Assembly: GCA_031551125.1 (NCBI GenBank)
Contig: JAVBOB010000007.1
Coordinates: 1 to 64,000, forward strand
Direction of reading: 5' to 3'
Length of the DNA stretch: 64,000 bases
Origin: JAIRNF01 sp031551125
GTDB lineage: Bacteria > Bacteroidota > Bacteroidia > Bacteroidales > UBA932
Made by a program: the position numbers and the translations under genes. The notes below the pieces were generated by a model. That model worked only from the letters and a program-made list of their open reading frames with translations. It did not search any database and was not told the origin of the DNA. Positions within the stretch are counted from its first letter, which is position 1; each line of letters begins with the position of its first letter. Shown here piece after piece: positions 7,867-16,213 of the stretch.

Positions 7867-8069
7867 ATTTTTCCGTAGGGAAATAATATCAATAGCAATA
7901 TCCATGCCTTTTATATCAACCTTAGCCCGTAGGGCTTTAATGGAGCAAAGAATGTAGATGTCCTACGGACAATTCTTACCAGGTATTTGCTACTTCTATT
8001 GATATGTAAGCCCTACGGGCTAGATATCTCATTGCTTCTCTGGTCAGCATTACTAATGTCACCTAATCT
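7864..8069. repeat. 206-bp dispersed repeat, copy 1
   Basis: The segment from GAAATTTTTCCGTAGGGAAA to CACCTAATCT occurs again in reverse orientation at 40201-40408 with high identity. Inside are the palindromic units AGCCCGTAGGGCT, TGTCCTACGGACA and AGCCCTACGGGCT. There is no coding frame. It looks like a small non-autonomous or REP-type element. Confidence 0.85.
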
Positions 8070-8078
8070 CATGTTCGA

Positions 8079-8141
8079 CGGAATTACAAATTCCGCCGCC
8101 TAGTACATCGAATCTGAAGATCGGCATTGCAAATGCCGATC
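8079..8141. repeat. Two short palindromes
   Basis: CGGAATTACAAATTCCG (8079-8095) and GATCGGCATTGCAAATGCCG (with its last base pair at 8119-8141) form two hairpins between the 206-bp repeat and the end of the glsB-like gene. The remainder of the gap 8142-8207 shows no signal. Confidence 0.6.
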
Positions 8142-8207
8142 AACTTTTAGGTTAGCCCACAAATCGTGTGTCGTGATACTTGATACGTGATACCTGTTGC
8201 GAGCAGC

Positions 8208-9152
8208 CTACCACCTCGAAATGCGCCGTATGCGGTTGGCAACCTTACGTAAAGGACCTACGTAGCGCTCCATTTTTTCACTGTATATGTCGCTAATTTT
8301 TACGAGTATTCCGGTTTCCTCTACGCCGCCAAAATGTTCGTTTATAGCTGTTCCGAATACCTTCATGGATGGAGACAGGTTCATGTATGAGTTAATAAGC
8401 GGCGGAATATGCTCGCCTACCTCACGTATTTTTTTGGAAAGTATCTTATAATCTTCTTTATAGTCGTTACCCGTAAATATGGCTTCCATCTTATCGTTAC
8501 GGGCCTTGGTAATCAGAGGGTGTATAGGGATAACAAGTTCATCATGATCGGAGAAGTGTTTGCGCAGAAAATATATCAGCATGTTGCGTGCCTCAACGTT
8601 GTAGGATACGTACATGGTAACTTTTCCGAAAAAATAGTTGACTTGGGGGTACTTTACCACAAGGGCGCCCAGTCCATCCCATAAGTTGTCGAGCGCATAA
8701 ATACCCTTATGCTTCAGGCGGGAACTTTGGTACTCGGGTTGTACAAACGAACGCCCCAGCTCAATGGTATAGGGGATGTACTTATCAATAAACTTTTGCG
8801 AGAAAATGAAAAGTTCCGATGTGGCTAGCTGGTCAATTTTGCAGCTGTTGGCTACAATGTATCGGTAGCCGCCAACTATTTCCCGCTCTTTAGGATCCCA
8901 TACAATCAGCTGTTTGTAGGGGTTTTCCTGCATATCAAACTCATCAATATCAACGCTTTTACCTGTCCCTCCACCTGCTGAACGAAAGGCAATTTCGCGC
9001 AAACGCCCTATTTCATGCATGGTATTAGGGGAATCATGGTAGGTGATAACGTAGAGAAGGTTTCCTCCCCTGCTGGTATGGCGAACAAATTTCTCTTTTG
9101 TCAGTTCGCTTTCAATTAAGCGCCTATCAACAGGTGCAATAATGGCTTCCAT
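8208..9152 (-). CDS. glsB: GNAT-type N-acyltransferase, probable glycine N-acyltransferase GlsB
   Basis: The 314-residue protein belongs to the hemolysin/OlsB-like acyltransferase group (PF13444-like): LREIAFRSAGGGTGKSVDIDEFD, YKQLIVWDPKEREIVGGYRY and the core IELGRSFVQPEYQ are visible between residues about 50 and 160. Such enzymes transfer a 3-hydroxyacyl chain from acyl-ACP to an amino group. In Bacteroides thetaiotaomicron glsB does this on glycine, and the neighbouring glsA adds the second acyl chain to give glycine lipids. Here the two genes are also adjacent on one strand. The 194-bp gap with a palindrome suggests that glsB may have its own start. Ornithine as acceptor is the main alternative. 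Confidence 0.78.
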   Translation of the reverse strand: MEAIIAPVDRRLIESELTKEKFVRHTSRGGNLLYVITYHDSPNTMHEIGRLREIAFRSAGGGTGKSVDIDEFDMQENPYKQLIVWDPKEREIVGGYRYIVANSCKIDQLATSELFIFSQKFIDKYIPYTIELGRSFVQPEYQSSRLKHKGIYALDNLWDGLGALVVKYPQVNYFFGKVTMYVSYNVEARNMLIYFLRKHFSDHDELVIPIHPLITKARNDKMEAIFTGNDYKEDYKILSKKIREVGEHIPPLINSYMNLSPSMKVFGTAINEHFGGVEETGILVKISDIYSEKMERYVGPLRKVANRIRRISRW

Positions 9153-9311
9153 CTTTTTGCTCTTTTGCTCTATTCAGTATATGCTTACTGAATGCTCATG
9201 CTGTTACTATCTTACTGCAAAGTAAATATAGAATCCGGATTTCTCAAATAGTTGTTCACACTATTAAACAAGACACGGCAGCCAATGAAAAGTATATTAG
9301 CTATTTCGAAA

Positions 9312-9333
9312 ATTATTGTTGCGCAACAATAAT
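9312..9333 (-). terminator. 22-bp perfect palindrome after glsA
   Basis: ATTATTGTTGCGCAACAATAAT is a perfect palindrome 13 bp past the glsA stop codon. On the minus strand it is followed by TTTTCG, so it could be a weak terminator or a protein-binding site between glsA and glsB. The rest of the gap 9153-9346 is A/T-rich and has no clear box. Confidence 0.4.
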
Positions 9334-9346
9334 CGCGGATTTTAGG

Positions 9347-10195
9347 TTATTTGGAACTTTTTTTAGGCTTTTTAGGGGCTAAGGAGTATGTTTTTTCCAT
9401 AAGATAGCTAGCCCATTCGTTGGCTGTTTTTGTATTATCAAATGCAGAGTGGGGAATGGGCTCACCTACTATTAGCTCAAAATGACTTCCACGCTTTTTG
9501 AATAATTCTTTTGATAGAAAAGTCATCTCAATGTTTGCCTTTATACCCAGCCGCTTACGAAGGTTGGCCAGCCGATAAAAAAAGTTGGAGTTTTGCCCAA
9601 CAAAGTATATAGGCACGATACTGCGTTGGTACTTGACCGATTTATTTACCACGCTTTTCTTCCATTCAAGGTCTTTGATTTCTCCTTTTATTCGGCGTGA
9701 GCATATTCCGGCAGGAAAGTATAACACCTGATTGTCGGAACGGTAGGTTTCATCAATCCTGTCGGCATAGCCACTTGATTGCCTGCCGTGCTTATTTACC
9801 GGAACAAATACGGTTTCCAGCGGCTTAAAGTTTAGTAGCAAATCGTTTACTATAAACTTAACCTTATTGTTGAAATGGGCGCCAATTGCACTAATTATCA
9901 CCATACCGTCGAGCCCGCCCAGCGGATGGTTTGAAACAAAAATATAGCGTTGACCGTCGTTAGCCGGAATACGTTCGGGATTAAGTACGGTGTAGCTGAC
10001 CCTTAAATGCTTCAACGTAGCATTAACAAACTCAACGCCATTCAAGTGCCCGAATAAGGTGAGTATTTCATTCAAGTCTTCTACGTGTACCAGCCGTTCA
10101 ACAAATCTGATTGCCCATTTGGGTATAAATTTCAGCAGTTTAGGATTCTTAGCCTTGATAACACCGTGAATATCTATTAGCTGTTGTTCGCTCAT
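9347..10195 (-). CDS. glsA: LPLAT-family O-acyltransferase, probable glycine-lipid GlsA
   Basis: The 282-residue protein has the lysophospholipid acyltransferase fold. The catalytic HX4D-type motif appears as SNHPLGGLDGMV (residues about 91-102), followed by the downstream block VYFPAGICSRR around 160-172 and IVPIYFVG. It should add an acyl chain from acyl-ACP to a hydroxyl group. Together with the GNAT gene downstream it matches the glsA/glsB pair for glycine lipids known in Bacteroides. The start is the ATG at 10195: the longer frame uses TTG at 10216, which lies inside the -7 promoter box. A role as ordinary PlsC in phospholipid synthesis is less likely, given the neighbour and the diverged HPLGGLDG motif. 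Confidence 0.78.
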   Translation of the reverse strand: MSEQQLIDIHGVIKAKNPKLLKFIPKWAIRFVERLVHVEDLNEILTLFGHLNGVEFVNATLKHLRVSYTVLNPERIPANDGQRYIFVSNHPLGGLDGMVIISAIGAHFNNKVKFIVNDLLLNFKPLETVFVPVNKHGRQSSGYADRIDETYRSDNQVLYFPAGICSRRIKGEIKDLEWKKSVVNKSVKYQRSIVPIYFVGQNSNFFYRLANLRKRLGIKANIEMTFLSKELFKKRGSHFELIVGEPIPHSAFDNTKTANEWASYLMEKTYSLAPKKPKKSSK

Positions 10196-10213
10196 ACCTA
10201 TCAGTATTTTCTG

Positions 10214-10221
10214 CAAAGGTA
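10214..10221 (-). promoter_or_regulatory. -7 box of glsA
   Basis: CAAAGGTA on the plus strand reads TACCTTTG on the minus strand. Transcription would begin near 10207, just upstream of the ATG at 10195, which decides the start codon. Confidence 0.6.
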
Positions 10222-10301
10222 TTGAATTTATCGGTAAGGGTTGAAGGTTGTGCAGCTGGCTTTATACCTTCTTGCCAGTGCAACAACAGCTTGCCACTTA
10301 A

Positions 10302-10402
10302 TTACCCCCAACCCCCTAAAGGGGACTTTGGCCTGTGCGAACGACTTTCAACAGTTCAATCATGCAGTAGCAGGCTTCCCCCTTCAGGGGGTTAGGGGGT
10401 GA
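10302..10402. repeat. ACCCCCTAAAGGGG-type palindromic repeat
   Basis: ACCCCCAACCCCCTAAAGGGG at the left and CCCCTTCAGGGGGTTAGGGGGT at the right face each other around an unrelated interior of about 55 bp. The left end matches the repeats at 21907 and 23465. The stretch 10403-10630 between it and the mraZ control region shows no gene, and a short open frame there overlaps mraZ in another frame. Confidence 0.7.
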
Positions 10403-10630
10403 AAATTGTCTGTAAGAAATGATAAATTGAATAGCCGGCTACTTGAGCCAGCTTCAAAAAAATAAGCTATTTGGCCGCAACAAGGCTTAACGCTAATGGT
10501 GTAGCCATATTTTATTGGTTATCAACAGCTATTAACCGATATAAACAGGCTATGAACAGATTTTTTGACATCTCATTGTTAATATCTTATAGTGCATATT
10601 TTCAAACTATTACGAGTTATCATTGTTCTA

Positions 10631-10685
10631 AATGGGAAAAAATGGGAAAAAAGGCCATGCTATGGGAAAAATATATCTATTTTTG
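10631..10685 (+). promoter_or_regulatory. mraZ promoter with phased MraZ boxes
   Basis: ATGGGAAAA occurs at 10632, 10642 and 10662, so the TGGGA cores at 10633, 10643 and 10663 are exactly one and two DNA turns apart. In other bacteria MraZ binds TGGGN boxes repeated every 10 bp before its own operon. A TATTTTTG -7 box follows at 10678-10685, placing the boxes over the -33 region. This fits autorepression of the cluster. No -33 TTTG is visible at the normal spacing. Confidence 0.7.
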
Positions 10686-10708
10686 TTCTATCAAATTTTC
10701 TTTAAAAA

Positions 10709-11173
10709 ATGGAACAGCAACTTTTTGTAGGTAAACAGTCAAGCAAGCTCGACGAAAAAGGCCGGTTGGTTTTTCCATCCGTGCTGAAGAGCTCCCTTGC
10801 CTCGCTTCCGCAAAAAGAGCTGATTGTGCGGAAGGACTTCTATCAGGATTTTCTTATCCTTTACACGGTTGAGGAGTGGAAAAAGTTTACGAATGATGTT
10901 CGTGAACGGCTTGACTTGTTTGATGAGGAGCAAATGGAATTCTGGAACCGCATTATGAGCGAACGCGCAATGGTTACACCTGACGAAAAAGCAGGTCGTA
11001 TTCTTATTCCGCGTGAAATGCTTGATGAAATAGGGGTTGATAAAGAAGTAGTGTTTGTTGGCGCTGACGAGCTTGTTCAGCTATGGGCTAAAGAGACCTA
11101 TGAAAAGAACAGGGTAAGCAAGGATAAAAACAAGGAGGATGCCGGCAGATTTTTGAAGGGTAAGAAAATTTAA
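10709..11173 (+). CDS. mraZ: Transcriptional regulator MraZ
   Basis: The 154-residue protein has two SpoVT/AbrB-like halves. The first carries KLDEKGRLVFPSVLK (about 11-25), the second VTPDEKAGRILIPREMLDEIG (about 90-110), both being the DXXGR motif region. MraZ forms ring-shaped oligomers and represses the division and cell-wall cluster it heads. The gene opens that cluster here, 13 bp before rsmH. The ATG follows the -7 box by 23 nt. The C-terminal tail is Lys-rich. Confidence 0.95.
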   Translation: MEQQLFVGKQSSKLDEKGRLVFPSVLKSSLASLPQKELIVRKDFYQDFLILYTVEEWKKFTNDVRERLDLFDEEQMEFWNRIMSERAMVTPDEKAGRILIPREMLDEIGVDKEVVFVGADELVQLWAKETYEKNRVSKDKNKEDAGRFLKGKKI

Positions 11174-11185
11174 ACAGGATGAGCC

Positions 11186-12124
11186 ATGACCCCCGACACA
11201 ACCCATACTCACTACCACACTCCGGTTTTGCTGAAGGAGAGTGTTGATGCGCTAAACATCAACCCTGATGGCGTGTATGTTGACGTTACCTTTGGCGGCG
11301 GCGGTCATTCACGTGAAATTCTTAGCAGGCTAAGCAGTAACGGTCGGCTGATTGCTTTTGACCGAGACAGTGACGCAGAAGCCAACAAGCCCGAAGACCA
11401 ACGCCTTACTTTAATTCACAATAACTTTCGTTTTCTACATAACTTTCTTCGTTACAACGGTGTAGAGGAAGTTGACGGTATTTTGGCAGATCTTGGCGTA
11501 TCATCACACCAGTTTGACAGCGAAGAACGCGGTTTTTCATTTCGTTTTGATGCTGTTGCGGATATGCGCATGAATCAGGAATCGGATTTTTCGGCGCGAG
11601 AGCTACTGCAAAGCTACTCACAAGCAGAACTTATACACATATTTCGCGATTATGGAGAGCTGGATAACGCATCGCGATTAGCAGCCGCTATTGTTCAGCA
11701 ACGGGAGCAACAACCGATTGAAACGGTAAGCCAGCTACTAGCTATAATTACCCCCTTGCTTCCCAAAAAGGACGTTAATACACAGCTGGCAAAATTTTTT
11801 CAATCGGTTCGGATAGAAGTAAATAGGGAACTTTTATCGTTGGAACAGCTACTGTTACACTCGCTAAAATCGTTGAAGCAACATGGTCGGTTGGTAGTAA
11901 TTACCTATCACTCGTTGGAAGACCGGATGGTGAAGAACTTTATGAAGACAGGAAACCTTGAAGGAAAGCTGATGAAAGATTTTTACGGAAACGTAGAAAC
12001 ACCGTTTACGCTGTGTACTAAAAAAGCCGTAGTTCCATCAGCGGAAGAGCTGGCCGCCAACAGTCGCTCGCGTAGTGCAAAGCTGCGGGTAGCCGAAAAA
12101 AGTAGTAAGCAATGGACGAGCTAA
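11186..12124 (+). CDS. rsmH: 16S rRNA m4C1402 methyltransferase RsmH
   Basis: RsmH uses S-adenosylmethionine to methylate N4 of C1402 in 16S rRNA. The start HYHTPVLLKESVDALNI, the SAM motif VDVTFGGGGHSREIL (about 32-46), ILADLGVSSHQFD and the C-terminal ITYHSLEDRMVKNF are all hallmark segments. Length (312) is normal. The gene overlaps ftsL by 13 nt, so the two are translationally coupled. Confidence 0.96.
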   Translation: MTPDTTHTHYHTPVLLKESVDALNINPDGVYVDVTFGGGGHSREILSRLSSNGRLIAFDRDSDAEANKPEDQRLTLIHNNFRFLHNFLRYNGVEEVDGILADLGVSSHQFDSEERGFSFRFDAVADMRMNQESDFSARELLQSYSQAELIHIFRDYGELDNASRLAAAIVQQREQQPIETVSQLLAIITPLLPKKDVNTQLAKFFQSVRIEVNRELLSLEQLLLHSLKSLKQHGRLVVITYHSLEDRMVKNFMKTGNLEGKLMKDFYGNVETPFTLCTKKAVVPSAEELAANSRSRSAKLRVAEKSSKQWTS

Positions 12125-12483
12125 CCAAGCTACCGAAAAAAAAGGTTAAGGATAAGCGTTCGTCGAACAAGGCTAGCCTTGTTAACGGAATGTTTTCCGG
12201 TAGGGTATTGGTGAGCGACCCTGTATGGAAACAGCGTAAGTACTTCGCGTTGCTTTTTGTGCTTGCCTTGGCTTATATCAGCTGGAGCTACTACATGGAG
12301 CTAACGGTGATTAAGCGACAAAAGTTGGAGTACGAGCTGAGAATGAAAAAAATGGAGTACACGGAAAAAAAGAACGAGTTCACAAAAAAGAGTAAGCGTT
12401 CGGAAGTCTTAAAAGAAATAGAAAAACGAAATATACCGATAGTGGAATCGGAAACACCTCCGAGACGAATAGGGGAGCAGTAA
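12112..12483 (+). CDS. ftsL: FtsL-like cell division protein
   Basis: The 123-residue bitopic protein has a basic cytoplasmic N-terminus, one membrane segment (about 45-62, YFALLFVLALAYISWSYY) and a charged periplasmic helix likely to form a coiled coil. This is the architecture of FtsL, which joins FtsQ and FtsB in the divisome. Position between rsmH and ftsI is the classical ftsL place. Sequence similarity to proteobacterial FtsL is too low to see, so the call rests on topology and position. It overlaps the rsmH stop. Confidence 0.85.
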   Translation: MDELTKLPKKKVKDKRSSNKASLVNGMFSGRVLVSDPVWKQRKYFALLFVLALAYISWSYYMELTVIKRQKLEYELRMKKMEYTEKKNEFTKKSKRSEVLKEIEKRNIPIVESETPPRRIGEQ

Positions 12484-12515
12484 GACAAGTTGATGATAGT
12501 TTAGCTATAGTAATC

Positions 12516-14684
12516 ATGGACAACAAAAAACAAATACTGGGACGAATAAGTCTTTTCTACTGGTCGGTATTCCTGCTGGGTATTGCTATTGTTGTGCAAA
12601 TCGTGTCCTTGCAGTTCTTTTCGCCTAAGTTTAAGCAAAAAGCCAAGCAGCAAACCGAAAAGCCTGTTGAAGCCTACGGTAAGCGCGGAAGCATTTTTAC
12701 GCATGACGGTCGGTTGCTAGCGGGCTCGTTAACGAAGTATGAGCTGTATGTGGACTTTTTCGTATCTAAAGTGGAGGGAAATAGCGCTGCAAGCAAAAAA
12801 CGACAGCAGAAAAACGACAGCACGTTTAATGCAGATGTAGATGCGTTGTCTTTAGCATTAGGTAAGATGTTTAATGAGCCTAAGGACAAGTATAAGCAGC
12901 TGTTGAAAAAGGGCTATGCCGATAAGGGTCCTCCGGTGAAAATATCACCACGCCTAGTAAGCGTTTTGGAGCTGGAGCAGGTAAAGAAGTTCCCTTACTT
13001 CAAACAGGGTAGGCTTAAAAGTGGCTTGGTTCCGGCTGAGGTGGAAGTGCGTAACTACCCTTACGATTCGCTTGCGCGTCGTACACTTGGAGTAATAGCG
13101 AACAACAGAAAACCGGAAACAGGTATTGAATACAGCTTCAATGAATATTTGTGCGGGAAAAAGGGAGTGCAGCTAAAGCAGCGCATAGCCGAAGGCAGGT
13201 GGATGCCCATTGATGATGAAAAAAATATTCCCATTGAAGATGGTTACGATGTAATAACTACACTGGACGCAGATATACAAGATGCAGCAGAGACGGCATT
13301 GATAAAAAAGCTGAAAGAAGGTAATGGATTAGAAGGGGGTACGGCTATTGTAATGGAAGTAGAAACCGGCGAAATACGGGCTATGGCCAATATGGTGCGT
13401 AAAGCGAACGGAACATACGGTGAAATAGACAACTATGCGCTTAAGGCAAGAACTGCTCCGGGTTCTACTTTTAAGCTAGTTACCTTGATATCATTACTTG
13501 AGGATGGCTATGTGAACCTTAATACTATGGTTGATGCAGAAAAAAAACAATGGGAGTATAAAAGAAAAATTTATACCGAAGCGCATAACTATTTTGGGGT
13601 TATTCCGGTGCTTAAAGCGTTCGAAAAGTCCTCAAACATTGCTTTTGCCAAGCTTTCCATTCAGCACTATGGAAAAGATCCGAAGAAGTTTGTAGAGCAT
13701 TTACGGAATATGGGAATTGGAGATTCTTTAAGGCTGCAAATTCGTGGTGAGAATCCTTCAATTATACCGGGTAACGGAGATACAAAGAAATGGGGAGCAA
13801 TTACTCTACCCCAAATAGCAACAGGTTATGAAGTAGAGCTTGCACCCATTCATACGTTAACTTTATATAACGCTATTGCCAATAACGGAAAAATGGTAAA
13901 GCCGAAGTTTGTAACCGAGATACGTAAAAACGGACAAACGATAAAAACGTTTCCTACCGAAACGATAAACAGCTCTATCTGCTCACCGGCCACTGCCGAG
14001 CAGGTAAAATCGGCAATGGAGGCTGTGGTGGTAAAGGGAACGGCGAAACATATAAATAGTCGTTACTATACAATTGCGGGAAAAACCGGAACGGCACAGA
14101 TGCTTTTTAGGAACAAGGATGGTAAAATGGTGTATTACGATAAAGAGGAGAACCATAAATATCAGGCTTCATTTGCCGGATTTTTCCCGTCCGATAAGCC
14201 AAGATACGCTGCTATTGTAGTGCTGTATAGTCCGGTAATGAAGGGGAACTTTTATGGTGGAACGTGGGCTGCTCCCGTATTCAAAGAAATAGCAGATAAA
14301 GCTTTTTCTACCAACTTGCAGTGGAAAGATGCTATTGCTGACAGCATTGCTAATTCCGGTTTGCCGCCGGTAAAGGGAGGTAAAGGCGGAGAGGTGAACC
14401 GCATATTAACGGATTTGGCAATACCTTCTCAAAAAAGCGTGAGTAGTAACAGCTGGGTAAAAGTGAATACGGATAACGGACGGCTGGAAGCAGACGAGCT
14501 GAACGTGCAAGGTACCAAAGTACCCTCAGTAGTTAATATGGGATTGAAAGAAGCGCTTTGCATCCTTGAAAATATGGGACTCAAGGTGTTGTTTACAGGA
14601 AGAGGAGCAGTAAAAGCTCAATCCATAGAACCGGGGACAATGGTAAGCAAGGGACAAAGCATTTATTTGACCTTAGAGGGCTAA
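12516..14684 (+). CDS. ftsI: Septal transpeptidase FtsI/PBP3 with PASTA domain
   Basis: This class B penicillin-binding protein cross-links septal peptidoglycan. One membrane anchor (about 12-34) is followed by the dimerisation region (GKRGSIFTHDGRLLAG near 55-70). The transpeptidase domain has STFK with the nucleophile Ser317, SSN at 372-374 and KTG at 523-525. A C-terminal PASTA domain (about 665-722, VPSVVNMGLKEALCILENMG) is present, as in many Bacteroidota FtsI proteins, and probably binds muropeptide. Length (722) fits such forms. It works with FtsW, encoded further along the same cluster. Confidence 0.95.
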   Translation: MDNKKQILGRISLFYWSVFLLGIAIVVQIVSLQFFSPKFKQKAKQQTEKPVEAYGKRGSIFTHDGRLLAGSLTKYELYVDFFVSKVEGNSAASKKRQQKNDSTFNADVDALSLALGKMFNEPKDKYKQLLKKGYADKGPPVKISPRLVSVLELEQVKKFPYFKQGRLKSGLVPAEVEVRNYPYDSLARRTLGVIANNRKPETGIEYSFNEYLCGKKGVQLKQRIAEGRWMPIDDEKNIPIEDGYDVITTLDADIQDAAETALIKKLKEGNGLEGGTAIVMEVETGEIRAMANMVRKANGTYGEIDNYALKARTAPGSTFKLVTLISLLEDGYVNLNTMVDAEKKQWEYKRKIYTEAHNYFGVIPVLKAFEKSSNIAFAKLSIQHYGKDPKKFVEHLRNMGIGDSLRLQIRGENPSIIPGNGDTKKWGAITLPQIATGYEVELAPIHTLTLYNAIANNGKMVKPKFVTEIRKNGQTIKTFPTETINSSICSPATAEQVKSAMEAVVVKGTAKHINSRYYTIAGKTGTAQMLFRNKDGKMVYYDKEENHKYQASFAGFFPSDKPRYAAIVVLYSPVMKGNFYGGTWAAPVFKEIADKAFSTNLQWKDAIADSIANSGLPPVKGGKGGEVNRILTDLAIPSQKSVSSNSWVKVNTDNGRLEADELNVQGTKVPSVVNMGLKEALCILENMGLKVLFTGRGAVKAQSIEPGTMVSKGQSIYLTLEG

Positions 14685-14730
14685 TAATTTTGATAGATAG
14701 GTTTTAGAAGTAGCGTATAGAAAATAGCAA

Positions 14731-16191
14731 ATGATGAAGCTAACCGACATATTGAAGAACGCTGAAGTGCTTACCGTAAATGGTAGCACTGATGTGGAAA
14801 TACGCTCGCTGGGTATTGATTCACGCAAGGTGAGTGAAGGACAGCTGTTCTTCGCCATCAGCGGTACGCAGGTTGACGGACATCGTTTTATTCCTAATGC
14901 TGTTGAGGCCGGAGCTGTTGCTGTTGTTTGTGAGCAGCTGCCGGAGTCTTTAAATCCTGCTGTTTGTTACATCGCCGTAAAGAATAGTGAATACACGTTG
15001 GGGCTTGTTGCTTCGGCATTTTACGGCAACCCGTCACAGCAGCTGAAGCTGGTGGGCGTAACCGGAACAAACGGAAAGACCACTACGGCAACCCTGCTTT
15101 ACTACATGTTTAAGGAGTTGGGGTATAAGGCAGGCTTGCTTTCAACCATTGTAAACTATGTAGGTGATAAGAAAGTGGATGCAACGCATACTACGCCCGA
15201 TGCTATTCATATCAACAGTATGTTGGCGGATATGGTTGCTGACGGATGCAGCTACTGCTTCATGGAAGCGAGCTCACACGCTATAGCGCAGCAACGCATT
15301 GCCGGACTTAGCTTTGTGGGAGGAATTTTCTCTAACCTTACACATGACCATTTAGATTACCATAAAACCTTTGACGAATACCTGAAGGCAAAGAAGAAAT
15401 TCTTTGATAGTCTTTCCGCTAATGCTTTTGCCTTAACCAACGTTGACGACCGAAACGGTCGTGTAATGGTACAAAATACGAAGGCTACAGTTAAGACGTA
15501 TGCTTTACGTAGTATGGCTGACTTTAAATGCCGAATTATTGAGCAAGGCTTTGAAGGCATGCAGCTGAATATAGATGGCATGGATGTATGGACGAGCTTC
15601 ATAGGTGAGTTTAACGCCTACAACCTCACCGCTGTATATGCCGCAACACGCATGCTGGGTGTTGAAAAGGAGGAAGCGCTACGCTTATTAAGCTTGATGA
15701 AGCCTGTAGCGGGACGTTTTGATTATGTACGCTCAGCAAAAGGTGTTACGGCTGTGGTGGATTATGCTCATACCCCCGATGCGTTGGTAAACGTGCTGAC
15801 TACTATTAACCAGCTGCGGAGAGGTGGTGAACGTCTTATTACTGTGGTAGGATGTGGCGGCAACCGTGATAAAACAAAACGTCCGGAAATGGCTCGTATA
15901 GCTGCTGATAGCAGTGATGTTGCCATACTAACATCAGATAATCCGAGGTTTGAAGACCCTCAGGTTATTCTGAACGACATGAAGGAAGGACTTTCTGTTA
16001 CACAACGCACAAAGGCGTTAAGCATTGTGGATAGGCTGGAAGCTATACGCACTGCTGTAATGATGGCTAAAGAAAACGATATTATACTGATTGCAGGAAA
16101 AGGACACGAACCTTATCAGGAGGTAAATGGCGTACGCAACCACTTTGATGATAAGGAAACGGTACAACAGCTATTTAATGAGCAACGGTAA
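14731..16191 (+). CDS. murE: UDP-MurNAc-L-Ala-D-Glu ligase MurE (meso-diaminopimelate type)
   Basis: MurE adds the third amino acid to the peptidoglycan stem. The N-terminal UDP-binding part (IRSLGIDSRKVSEGQLFFA) is followed by the ATP-binding GVTGTNGKTTT loop at about 110-120 and by VVDYAHTPDALVNVL in the third domain. The motif D403-N-P-R406 predicts meso-diaminopimelate as substrate, in line with Gram-negative peptidoglycan. The 486-residue length is normal. Two ATG codons stand together at the start. The first is taken. Confidence 0.96.
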   Translation: MMKLTDILKNAEVLTVNGSTDVEIRSLGIDSRKVSEGQLFFAISGTQVDGHRFIPNAVEAGAVAVVCEQLPESLNPAVCYIAVKNSEYTLGLVASAFYGNPSQQLKLVGVTGTNGKTTTATLLYYMFKELGYKAGLLSTIVNYVGDKKVDATHTTPDAIHINSMLADMVADGCSYCFMEASSHAIAQQRIAGLSFVGGIFSNLTHDHLDYHKTFDEYLKAKKKFFDSLSANAFALTNVDDRNGRVMVQNTKATVKTYALRSMADFKCRIIEQGFEGMQLNIDGMDVWTSFIGEFNAYNLTAVYAATRMLGVEKEEALRLLSLMKPVAGRFDYVRSAKGVTAVVDYAHTPDALVNVLTTINQLRRGGERLITVVGCGGNRDKTKRPEMARIAADSSDVAILTSDNPRFEDPQVILNDMKEGLSVTQRTKALSIVDRLEAIRTAVMMAKENDIILIAGKGHEPYQEVNGVRNHFDDKETVQQLFNEQR

Positions 16192-16213
16192 TAACCATAA
16201 ATAATTAAGTGAG

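Noticed and set aside
10471..10734. Open frame of 87 codons upstream of mraZ
   Set aside because: It covers the MraZ boxes and promoter and overlaps the mraZ start in another frame.
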